Of a stretch of 25,488 nucleotides of DNA, positions 1-7,335 are shown piece by piece. The notes beneath the pieces are model-generated. The model saw only the letters and a program-made list of their open reading frames with translations, was not told the origin of the DNA and did not search any database. The number at the start of each line of letters is the position of its first letter. Within the stretch, counting starts at the first letter, position 1. The position numbers and the translations under genes were made by a program. Origin of the DNA: Saccharicrinis sp050296935 (GTDB lineage: Bacteria; Bacteroidota; Bacteroidia; Bacteroidales; Marinilabiliaceae); the NCBI GenBank assembly GCA_050296935.1, contig JBNKRV010000317.1, forward strand, positions 1 through 25,488, in the 5' to 3' direction.

Positions 1-137
1 CATTCATAGCTTTTCATTAAATAATCGATTTACGGCTCTAAATTTTATCACCATAGCTCGCTATGTCTCAAAAATTTATATTGTAAATCAATCATTTACT
101 GAATTTTGAGCTCGCTAATTTTAATCGAACTCAGGTT
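1..137. repeat. Dispersed palindromic repeat, copy 1 (right half, cut by window edge)
   Basis: This stretch matches the right half of the complete element at 3460-3722 almost base for base. It includes the internal palindrome catagctcgctatg and the terminal sequence atcgaactcaggtt. The left half would lie outside the window. No coding capacity is seen. It sits downstream of the minus-strand barrel gene that ends at 317. Positions 138-316 hold no recognisable gene, only AT-rich sequence with short palindromes such as gcttataagc near 290. Confidence 0.85.
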
Positions 138-316
138 ATTACCCAGAGTCCGGCATAAAATTCTGGATTTATCTCATATAATCAATGATTATATTGGTAT
201 TCGATAGAACTATGTTTCAGACCGCCTATAAGCAGAGAGGTTAAACCCGGGCTATTTTGAATAATTTTCAGGAAGAAGATCGCTGCTTATAAGCTGAATT
301 TGCATAAAAGACTGAT

Positions 317-1678
317 CTACTGAATGGTATTTTCAGTATTACTTTTTTCTTCAAACCGCTTTCCAAAAACAAAATTGATTCCAAATCGGGCATCCAGAAT
401 ACTTGCTTTAGAAGGTTTGAATATGCTACTTAATGATTCAGAAGTCATGTAAAGCTGAAAGCACCCTGATTCAACAGAAGCTCCAAGTCCGAATCCTATT
501 CCATTGCCTTCGCGAACGGACATGTTTACTAATGCGTTAAAGTTTTTTCTGGCTTCATAATTATAATAAACGCTATAGGCAGTTCTTGTATTTTCAGGTA
601 ACATTGCTGCATGTATGTTTACACCTACATTATGAGAAGGGTGTAATTTGTAGTTAAAACCTAAATACATGTTTGCATTCAATTTTGTTTTGTAACTCAG
701 TCCTTCACGTTCGAAAGGATCCATAAGTGTTTCCAAAGAATCTAATTCGTTATTGAATGTTTCGTCCGATTCACTATTGTTAATTATTTTTTTTATCTCA
801 AATCCGGAGAAGCTATAATGAACGGGATTAAATTGAGATTCTTCAGTGTTTTCTTTCCATTTAATTGACCCCAGGTCTGTTATGGCTGCAGACACTTTCA
901 TTTTATCGTTAATTTTGAATTGAGCACCTAAATCAAATGCAAATCCATTATTCTGACTCGAAAATGAATTGAAATAACTTTTATCTCCCTCAAAATCGAA
1001 ACCATCTGCAGAAAGAACAGAAAATCCGTTGTGTTCAAAATAAACACTGTCATTTGAAGTTAAGGCATAACCATTGAGCCCCTTTACCTTTGCAAAGCCA
1101 ATTCCTGCAAGGTATTTCATTGTTAATCCTACCGTTAACTTGTCAGAAATCTCACGAGCATACCCCAATGCAATTTCGTGATAAGCCATCTGGTTTGAAA
1201 CCATGCTGTTAAAAGAAATCTTTTTACCAAGGATTTTAGCATCTCCGTTACCATAGATCAAAAGGTTTGCTATGTCATCAGTAATTGAAAATACAGCTGA
1301 GGCTTTTTCATTGATAGCAAATGAGAAATGATTTTTTTTGAAGTTCAATGCTAATGCAAAAAGTTGAACATCGGCATTAAAAGAAAAGTAATTCTGATCC
1401 TTTAGGTTTCCGGAAAGTTTATCCCAATCCATATCATAAGCACCGTTGGCATTTTCGCTAAATATATTGTCGAATGAAAATGCTCCTGTATTCAATTGGA
1501 AATGCATGGATGACATTGCCGGAAAACCAAGTACAACCTCTTGATTTGAATGGAAAGCCGGATTTAGTTTGTTGGCTTGTCCTAATGAATGATTCAGGTT
1601 ATATAAAGAGAATTCACTTTGGGCAACGAGGTTACCCGAAAATAAAAATATCACAAATAAATATATATAATTACGCAT
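317..1678 (-). CDS. DUF5723 family outer-membrane beta-barrel protein
   Basis: A predicted outer-membrane protein of 453 residues. Residues 1-20 form a signal peptide ending at Ala-Gln, consistent with export. The mature start, with a SLYNLNHSLGQANKLNPAF pattern, matches the N-terminus of the DUF5723 family, a Bacteroidota group predicted to fold as a PorV/FadL-like barrel. The rest alternates short hydrophobic and polar strands with many Gly and aromatic residues, and it ends with a strand-like GINFVFGKRF segment before a short polar tail. The ATG start gives a clean signal peptide. It lies 44 bp downstream of the lipoprotein gene at 1723-3315 on the same strand, so the two are probably co-transcribed and may act together at the outer membrane. 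The cargo or ligand is unknown. The family call is from remembered sequence pattern; the function is not established. Confidence 0.75.
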   Translation of the reverse strand: MRNYIYLFVIFLFSGNLVAQSEFSLYNLNHSLGQANKLNPAFHSNQEVVLGFPAMSSMHFQLNTGAFSFDNIFSENANGAYDMDWDKLSGNLKDQNYFSFNADVQLFALALNFKKNHFSFAINEKASAVFSITDDIANLLIYGNGDAKILGKKISFNSMVSNQMAYHEIALGYAREISDKLTVGLTMKYLAGIGFAKVKGLNGYALTSNDSVYFEHNGFSVLSADGFDFEGDKSYFNSFSSQNNGFAFDLGAQFKINDKMKVSAAITDLGSIKWKENTEESQFNPVHYSFSGFEIKKIINNSESDETFNNELDSLETLMDPFEREGLSYKTKLNANMYLGFNYKLHPSHNVGVNIHAAMLPENTRTAYSVYYNYEARKNFNALVNMSVREGNGIGFGLGASVESGCFQLYMTSESLSSIFKPSKASILDARFGINFVFGKRFEEKSNTENTIQ

Positions 1679-1722
1679 AATTGTTATTCTGATTTTGTTA
1701 TTGAAATAAATGAACTACTCTG

Positions 1723-3315
1723 TTAAAATGTAAAGTCAAACTTTGTTTGTCCCAGAATGTTAATCTTTATTTTATTGGATTCTGAAAAGCGTACGAGTTT
1801 TTCAGGGGTTTCCGGTGTGTTCATTATTAGTTTAATTTCCAGTGTTTTAGTGTCGATCAGGCGCTCGGCTCTACTGCTATCAATATTAATATCGGTAACG
1901 GAATTCGAGTTTTCAATTACATTGCCGTTTTCATCCGTAATAGCAGCTGGAATAATGAGTTTTTGATCCAGAATGATGCTGTCTAGCTTTTCGCCATAAA
2001 CGTTTAAGAAATAGCCCTGAACAAAGGCCTCCATAGGCAGTCCGTTATCAATAGATAATCGAATCATAGCATTATCAACATCTTCAAAAAATGAACCATC
2101 CATTTCATAAGGTTCATGTATTATTAAATCATTAATGTATCCATACATCGGAACTTCTAAAAGTACGTCAGATATTATACTTGATGTATCATGAACAAAA
2201 TGTATTTCGTCGGATTCAAATGGATTAACAGTTCCCCAAAAGGCATAATCAATATGTTGAGGCTGTGCAGATATCAATTCATTTAGATTGGAATTGTTTT
2301 CATCTGCTACAATTGCTGTTTCTTCTGATAAGCCGGGTATGGAAGGGTAATTGATATCTATTGGGGATTCCACAAAGGAACCATTAAGGTATATAGGATC
2401 GCTATTATCAAAATTTCCCTTGATATTTCCCAGATTGATTCTCACCGGAGCACCAATGGAATTATGAACTGTAAATAGTATTGATGGTTCCTGTAAAAAG
2501 AAATCACCATCCATAATTTCATCAGTAAAGTTCAGATTAAATGAACTTTCTTCAGATGTGATATCTCTTTTTCCGAAGGTGGCTGTTAGCATTTCAAATT
2601 TCAGGTTTACCAGATTGATATCTAAATTGAATCCATCTGATGCTGATACGGCTGAACCGTTGTAATTAATGGTTAAGTCTGATGTGAGATCGAACTGATT
2701 AAACGAGGTATTGTTTCGGGTTAAATCTATCACTGCATTTGTTAAATCAATCTGATCACTATGGCTTTGGAAATTTGATGTGTTCCATGAATAATCAATG
2801 CTTAAAGGAAGTTTATCTATCTTTATTGAAGTGAATTCTACATGGATACTTCCAGTTGCTGGTACATTTCCGGTCATTACAACATTAAGACTGCCTCCTT
2901 TGAGTGTTATCTGGTGAATTTTGTCTCCTTCCGGACTGTTAAAATCAAAGCTTTCATTGCTAGTGGTTTCAATTGTTTCGCTTGGTGCACCTCCTGGAAT
3001 ATCGTAACCTGCAGAAACATCTGTTGAAAAATGTTGGTTTGGGATGGCAAATAGTTCACCGGCCCGTTTTGAAAAAATGGATGGTTGGTCATATACGAAT
3101 ACTGTGGTTCCATCATTCCTTTCGCTAATCGTAAAATTTTCATCAGAAAGTTCTTCTGCTAATTCTCCGATCGAAAAATCACCGGTGGCTAAAGGAAATG
3201 CCACTGTAGGATTATAGGTGATGTCTTCAATTTTATCTGCCTTATCAACAAGCTCTTTTACGCAGGAAGAAAGAAGAATTGAGACTAGTAAAAATGTCAA
3301 TTGTAAATTTCTCAT
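1723..3315 (-). CDS. Secreted lipoprotein of unknown function, upstream partner of the DUF5723 barrel
   Basis: A 530-residue protein with a type II signal peptide: a basic start, a hydrophobic core and the lipobox LLSSC, placing the lipidated Cys at residue 18. It is therefore a predicted lipoprotein of the periplasm or cell surface. The rest is acidic and rich in beta-strand-like, Ser/Thr/Asn-containing segments without a catalytic motif that I recognise, suggesting stacked beta-sandwich domains. It is the first gene of a two-gene run with the barrel at 317-1678. That pairing suggests an envelope role, possibly surface display or assembly, but this is inference. The start is supported by the signal peptide position. 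No convincing TAnnTTTG promoter was seen in the 150 bp upstream. Confidence 0.7.
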   Translation of the reverse strand: MRNLQLTFLLVSILLSSCVKELVDKADKIEDITYNPTVAFPLATGDFSIGELAEELSDENFTISERNDGTTVFVYDQPSIFSKRAGELFAIPNQHFSTDVSAGYDIPGGAPSETIETTSNESFDFNSPEGDKIHQITLKGGSLNVVMTGNVPATGSIHVEFTSIKIDKLPLSIDYSWNTSNFQSHSDQIDLTNAVIDLTRNNTSFNQFDLTSDLTINYNGSAVSASDGFNLDINLVNLKFEMLTATFGKRDITSEESSFNLNFTDEIMDGDFFLQEPSILFTVHNSIGAPVRINLGNIKGNFDNSDPIYLNGSFVESPIDINYPSIPGLSEETAIVADENNSNLNELISAQPQHIDYAFWGTVNPFESDEIHFVHDTSSIISDVLLEVPMYGYINDLIIHEPYEMDGSFFEDVDNAMIRLSIDNGLPMEAFVQGYFLNVYGEKLDSIILDQKLIIPAAITDENGNVIENSNSVTDINIDSSRAERLIDTKTLEIKLIMNTPETPEKLVRFSESNKIKINILGQTKFDFTF

Positions 3316-3459
3316 GATAATTATTTTGATTTATATATTCCTTTCAGAATTTATTTGATTAAACGTGTACCTTATAATACAGTTTCAATGATTTGATTAA
3401 TTATATAAAATTTGACTTTTGGTATAGATTGTTGAAAGTTTTAATGGATTTTACATAGT

Positions 3460-3722
3460 AACCTGAGTTCGATATAAAATTAATGGCTCAAATCGCTTAC
3501 AAATATTGAGTTTCAAGGAATGTTTGCGAAAGCATAGCGGGCTATGGTAAGCAAATATGACGCAGAAAATCGGTATTTATAAGTGAAATTCATAGCTTTT
3601 CAGTAAATAATCGATTTACGGCTATAAATTTTATCACCATAGCTCGCTATGTCTCAAAAATTTATATTGTAAATCAATCATTTACTGAAATTTGAGCTCG
3701 CTAATTTTATCGAACTCAGGTT
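3460..3722. repeat. Complete 263-bp palindromic element with terminal inverted repeats (MITE-like)
   Basis: The ends are exact inverted repeats, aacctgagttcgat at 3460 and atcgaactcaggtt ending at 3722. The similarity continues inward through gctcaaat. The trinucleotide agt is present on both sides (3457-3459 and 3723-3725), which could be a 3-bp target duplication. Each half carries a palindrome of the form catagcNNgctatg (3533-3546 and 3638-3651), so the whole element is one long imperfect palindrome that could form a large cruciform or RNA hairpin. It has no ORF. A near-identical half copy lies at 1-137 and a decayed copy near 19798-19846. It is best described as a non-autonomous, MITE-like or REP-like mobile repeat. 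Confidence 0.8.
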
Positions 3723-3829
3723 AGTAATATCGTGTGAATTCAAATATTAGGTGAGTTCGCAACAATTTTCTGATTGCCTGATGGCATTCCGGAAATTAGG
3801 ATTGTTGAACTCAGTGTCTCCCTGGAAGT

Positions 3830-3889
3830 AAGCTTTCCCTTTTAAGGGAATGCATAAATATCAACTGGCAGATAATCAGTTTGATGATG
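3830..3889. repeat. Short dispersed intergenic repeat, copy A
   Basis: The segment starts aagctttccc, runs through aactggcagata and ends gatgatg. It aligns with 13557-13618 with a few small gaps. Both copies lie in intergenic DNA just beyond the 3' end of a minus-strand gene (3977-4360 here, 13667-14200 there). There is no coding potential, and the role is unknown. Confidence 0.55.
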
Positions 3890-3976
3890 TATTTATGTAT
3901 AAGGTAGGTGAATAAGTGTCTCTTGAAAAATGTGAGTTTGGGTAAGTCATGGTCTGGGTTAATCTATAAATTGGTT

Positions 3977-4360
3977 TTATGTATTCATTCTTCTTTCTTC
4001 AACAATCATTAATGCCTCTTCGCGTATAATTTCAGGCAGATTGATGCATCTTATTTGCATGCTTTTCATCCAGCCGGACACTTCATGCTCCTTTAAGGTG
4101 TATAATATGTCTCTAAATTCATCAATTGCCTCAGTAGAGTATTCCTTGGGAGATAATCCTTTGAATCGATCCAGTTCTTCATCGTTGTAATATTCTATTT
4201 TATCGCTGGCACTAAGTAAGCTGTCATTTTCGCATACTTCATGAGCGCCACAACAATCATCCGGTCTGTTAACTTCATCTTCTTTTTCGTTATTTGATTT
4301 TCGAGAAAGAAACCAGGCCACAGCGAGCCCAAGAACAATAAGTAATAAAATATAAATCAT
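3977..4360 (-). CDS. Small membrane-anchored protein with a CCxxHxxC motif
   Basis: A 127-residue protein. Residues 1-18 are a single hydrophobic membrane segment followed by basic residues (SRKS), so it is probably N-anchored with a soluble cytoplasmic domain. An acidic linker leads to DDCCGAHEVC, with Cys36, Cys37, His40 and Cys43. The remainder is helical and acidic (NDEELDRFKGLS and beyond) and ends in a basic tail. I recall short Bacteroidales proteins of this layout being auto-labelled phospholipase because CCxxHxxC resembles the secreted phospholipase A2 active-site motif. The rest of that enzyme, including its catalytic Asp region and disulfide network, is not visible here. Metal binding or redox sensing by the Cys/His cluster is an alternative. 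The function should be regarded as unknown. Confidence 0.65.
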   Translation of the reverse strand: MIYILLLIVLGLAVAWFLSRKSNNEKEDEVNRPDDCCGAHEVCENDSLLSASDKIEYYNDEELDRFKGLSPKEYSTEAIDEFRDILYTLKEHEVSGWMKSMQIRCINLPEIIREEALMIVEERRMNT

Positions 4361-4478
4361 GATGCGAAATTATAAAAAACTGCTTAGATGAATGGAACGC
4401 TTGATGTTAATAATTGTTTTTAAAAGCAAAAGCAGCGCTTTGAAATTCAGCACCGCTTTTAGATCTTTTTGTTTATTC

Positions 4479-4751
4479 TTATTTTTTCAATAGCTTTATT
4501 TTAAAGGTTTCCATATCTGTATTAACTAAAACAATGTAAGTTTCTTTTTCCAGATCACTTATAGGAACTTGTCCGTTGAAATTGGATATGGATTTGATCA
4601 TTTGACCGGATATTGAATAAATAAATACGGATTTTGCTTTGACACCAATGTTAATCGTAATCACTTGAAGGGTTCGGGCAATCCGGTTGTTTTTGTAAAG
4701 TCCGTAAAGGGTGAAAATCCGAAATTGGGTATCTGATTTTCGATTATTCAA
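4479..4751 (-). pseudogene. Remnant of a T9SS cargo gene: C-terminal sorting domain only
   Basis: The readable part, residues about 28-90, resembles a type A T9SS C-terminal sorting domain. It has a strand like ITINIG, then SVFIYSISGQMIKSI, then ISDLEKETYIVLVNT, and ends in IKLLKK. Normally this domain follows a large secreted protein with an NP motif. Here nothing precedes it, the frame has no ATG, its only possible start is a TTG, and the frame is closed by a stop about 40 bp further upstream. There is no signal peptide, which T9SS export requires. The gene is therefore most likely the surviving 3' end of a deleted cargo gene. It runs head-to-head with the SRAP gene beginning at 4821. Confidence 0.6.
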
Positions 4752-4820
4752 ATTGAGTTTGATTTGATTGGTTATTGTTTCTTATATTGTTTGGTGTTGA
4801 ATGATTTAAACCAGAAAAAG

Positions 4821-5600
4821 ATGTGTTATGATGTAAAATATCTTACTCAAAAGAAATTGAATTACGCCAAACGAATGGGAGAGACTCCTGATGAAATTAG
4901 AAAAATTGAAAATGATCTGAATCAGCTTACGCAACATCTAAATCCACAATTTCATGCCTCGGCATTTTCGCATCCCGGATTGTTGGTTTTTAAAAGTGAA
5001 GCATTGAAGAAGCCATGGTTGCTAAGTTGGGGGCTGATTCCTTTTTGGGTAAAAAGCGACAGGCAGGCCTCAAAAATCAGAAACAATACCATCAATGCTC
5101 GTATTGAAACGATGTTTGAGAAACCTTCATTTAAATCGAGTGCAATAAAACGCCGATGTTTGGTTATGTTGGATGGATTTTATGAACATCATTATTTTAA
5201 TGGAAAAACATACCCTTTCTATATCTATAATATGAAGAATAATCCACTTGTAGTGGCCGGGTTGTGGGATCAATGGAAAGCTGAAAATGAACAGATTTAT
5301 GAAACCGTTACTATTGTTACCCGAAAAGCAATTGGAATAATGAAGAAGATTCATAATAATCCCAGGTTAATGGAAGCTCGAATGCCATTGGTCTTGAGTG
5401 AGACAGGAACTCAACTATGGACTTCAGATTCTATAGATCAATCCACATTATTAAAAAGTGTATGTCAGGAAGTGGTTGAATTACAGGCGCATTCTGTTCG
5501 TGTACTCAAAGGGAAGAATGCCTTAGGCAATGTTCCGGAGGTGTCATCATTTTTCGGGTATTCCGAATTACGTCATCTTGAGTTTGTAAAAAAAAGGTAA
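4821..5600 (+). CDS. SRAP-domain protein (YedK/HMCES family), abasic-site sensor
   Basis: SRAP proteins covalently cap abasic sites in single-stranded DNA through the N-terminal Cys, protecting stalled forks. An ORF can be extended to 4764, but the family requires Cys at position 2. The ATG at 4821 gives Met-Cys-Tyr-Asp, so this start is chosen and the protein is 259 residues. The conserved active-site elements are present: Cys2, Asn92 in NARIE, Glu122 in GFYEH, and His178 followed by the RMP motif at 187-189. The length fits the family. The gene is probably independently transcribed and is followed by yccF 45 bp later. Family assignment is confident; the physiological role here is inferred from studied homologues. 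Confidence 0.92.
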   Translation: MCYDVKYLTQKKLNYAKRMGETPDEIRKIENDLNQLTQHLNPQFHASAFSHPGLLVFKSEALKKPWLLSWGLIPFWVKSDRQASKIRNNTINARIETMFEKPSFKSSAIKRRCLVMLDGFYEHHYFNGKTYPFYIYNMKNNPLVVAGLWDQWKAENEQIYETVTIVTRKAIGIMKKIHNNPRLMEARMPLVLSETGTQLWTSDSIDQSTLLKSVCQEVVELQAHSVRVLKGKNALGNVPEVSSFFGYSELRHLEFVKKR

Positions 5601-5645
5601 CAATTATCGGAAATAGTTTTTAATAACTATATTTCGAAATAAAAA

Positions 5646-6023
5646 ATGAATTTAATTGGGAATATTATCTGGCTTATATTCGGAGGCATTTTTATTGCCC
5701 TTGAATATTTGGTATCCAGTGTACTTTTGATGTTAACAATTGTTGGAATACCCTTTGGTCTTCAAACGTTGAAGCTGGCAAGCATTGCATTGTGGCCCTT
5801 TGGAAGAGCGGCTGTTCAAACCCGGAGAGCAGATGGCTGTCTGGCTGTATTTATGAATGTATTGTGGTTTTTTATTGGTGGTATTTGGATTGCTTTGTCA
5901 CACCTGTTCTGGGGTATTGTTTTGTGTATTACTATTGTTGGAATTCCTTTTGGCAAACAGCATTTTAAGTTGGCATCACTAGCCCTGACTCCCTTCGGAA
6001 GAGATATACGTAATAAAAATTAA
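5646..6023 (+). CDS. yccF: YccF family inner-membrane protein (DUF307)
   Basis: A 125-residue hydrophobic protein made of two homologous halves. Each half has a GGIxIAL hairpin segment, an IVGIPFG motif (residues 32-38 and 97-103), then KLASxAL and PFGR. This internal duplication is the hallmark of YccF. It should span the cytoplasmic membrane; no biochemical function is established for the family. An imperfect Bacteroidota -7 box (TATATTTC) lies about 10 bp upstream. The next gene starts 11 bp downstream, so the two membrane proteins probably form one transcript. Confidence 0.9.
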   Translation: MNLIGNIIWLIFGGIFIALEYLVSSVLLMLTIVGIPFGLQTLKLASIALWPFGRAAVQTRRADGCLAVFMNVLWFFIGGIWIALSHLFWGIVLCITIVGIPFGKQHFKLASLALTPFGRDIRNKN

Positions 6024-6034
6024 ATAATATTATA

Positions 6035-6475
6035 ATGAAGAACTTTATTAGTAAGCTACTTAAAAACGTTGGCGTTTTTATATTAAGATATGGACTGGGA
6101 ATTGTAATAATATGGTTGGGCTTTTTAAAATTTAAAAATTCAGAGGCCGAATATACCCGTCAATTGATTTCAGGAGGATATATGGCATGGATTCTAAAGT
6201 ATCTCACTCCATATGCCTTGAACCAGATTGTAGCATATCTGCAAATTATTATCGGTTTTTTCATTATGACAAAATCGGTTTCAAGACCCCTTTCGTTTTG
6301 GGGTGGTTTTGCTGCGGCAATTATGTTTTTGTTTAGTGTTTCTTTGTTGTTTACCTCTTCTATAGTCTGGCAAACCGGATACGGATTTCCTGAATTATCA
6401 AAAGTTGGTCAGGCTGTTTTAAAAGATTTTATCTTATTCGGAGCTGCCGCGTGGTGCGTTGGAGATAGTATGTAA
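6035..6475 (+). CDS. DUF417 (YkgB/RclC-like) membrane protein
   Basis: A 146-residue membrane protein with about four hydrophobic segments (roughly 12-32, 60-76, 84-106 and 125-143). The first segment runs into WLGFLKFKNSEAEY, matching the DUF417 signature of Trp-Ile/Leu-Gly followed by Lys-Phe and an Glu-Ala acidic pair. The E. coli relative RclC belongs to the reactive-chlorine stress operon, but no regulator or oxidoreductase of that operon is nearby, so that role cannot be transferred. The protein is shorter than E. coli RclC. It follows yccF by 11 bp, suggesting co-transcription. Confidence 0.8.
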   Translation: MKNFISKLLKNVGVFILRYGLGIVIIWLGFLKFKNSEAEYTRQLISGGYMAWILKYLTPYALNQIVAYLQIIIGFFIMTKSVSRPLSFWGGFAAAIMFLFSVSLLFTSSIVWQTGYGFPELSKVGQAVLKDFILFGAAAWCVGDSM

Positions 6476-6696
6476 CTAATGGTTATAAGAAAACCCCAAT
6501 AACTACGTTATGCTCGTCAGGAAAATATTCATTTACACATCCGGCAACTGGCGGATCGTTTTTTCTGACTTTACAACCCTTGTTTTTGGTGGTTTTTACC
6601 ACACTCCTCTGAAATATACATGTTTTCTTAGAAGCATTAATTGGTAATTTGAATGAGGAAATGTTTGTTGAATGAAGGGGAATAGGTTTTTTGATT

Positions 6697-7284
6697 ATGA
6701 GTAATATTAAAAGAGTTTGTGTTTTTTGTGCTTCAAGTACAAAAGTGAGTCGGGTATATATTGGAGAAGCGGAAAAATTGGGAAGACAACTGGCTGATTC
6801 CGATATTGCTATGAACTATGGGGGAGGAGCAGTAGGATTAATGGGAGCCATTGCTAATGAAATGCTGAAACATGGAGGTGCTGTCAGGGGAGTTATTCCT
6901 ACGTTTATGGTGGCGGTTGAATGGGAACATAAGGGAGTTCAGGATATGGTGCATGTTGCCACCATGGCAGAGCGGAAACAATTGTTGGTTAAAGATGTTG
7001 ATGCTGTAATTGCATTGCCGGGTAGTACCGGAACACTTGAAGAACTTCTGGAAGTATTATCGAATAAAAAATTAGGTCTTTTTCAAAAGCCGGTGATCGT
7101 ATTAAATACGAATGGTTTTTTTGATCCTATGTTAATGATGTTTCAGAAAATGGCAGAAGAGAACTTTATGCGACATGAACATCTTGAATTATTTCAGGTT
7201 GTTGATGGGGCAGAGGAGGTAATTCCAGCCATAGAGAAGGCGCCGTTGTGGGATGATAATGCGATAAAAATGGCTTCTGTATAA
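6697..7284 (+). CDS. LOG family protein (TIGR00730), putative nucleotide 5'-monophosphate phosphoribohydrolase
   Basis: A Rossmann-fold LOG protein. In studied members the enzyme cleaves the N-glycosidic bond of a nucleotide, in plants releasing active cytokinins. Visible motifs are the N-terminal VCVFCASS strand-loop, GGGAVGLMG at residues 42-50, MAERK at 90-94 carrying the conserved Arg, and PGSTGTLEE at 108-116. The last replaces the usual PGGxGTxxE, so the second Gly is Ser. The ATG at 6697 (MSNIKRV) is preferred over a TTG two codons upstream and gives 195 residues, a normal length. A 221-bp gap separates it from the DUF417 gene, and DUF4271 follows 51 bp later. The in vivo substrate in this lineage is unknown. 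Confidence 0.9.
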   Translation: MSNIKRVCVFCASSTKVSRVYIGEAEKLGRQLADSDIAMNYGGGAVGLMGAIANEMLKHGGAVRGVIPTFMVAVEWEHKGVQDMVHVATMAERKQLLVKDVDAVIALPGSTGTLEELLEVLSNKKLGLFQKPVIVLNTNGFFDPMLMMFQKMAEENFMRHEHLELFQVVDGAEEVIPAIEKAPLWDDNAIKMASV

Positions 7285-7312
7285 ATAATTTCTCAACCGA
7301 ATTCATTTTTAC

Positions 7313-7320
7313 TATTTTTG
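7313..7320 (+). promoter_or_regulatory. Candidate Bacteroidota -7 promoter box upstream of the DUF4271 gene
   Basis: TATTTTTG is an exact match to the TAnnTTTG -7 consensus of Bacteroidota housekeeping promoters, lying 15 bp before the ATG at 7336. A clear -33 TTTG box is not evident, so this is tentative. Confidence 0.4.
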
Positions 7321-7335
7321 AACAAATATTTGTGA

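Larger units (their letters stand above)
3316..3976. other. Intergenic region dominated by repeats
   Basis: There are 661 bp without a supported gene. The region contains the complete 263-bp palindromic element (3460-3722) and a second, unrelated short repeat (3830-3889) that recurs at 13557-13618. The remaining sequence is AT-rich with no tRNA-like or terminator-like structure that I can support. Confidence 0.7.
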
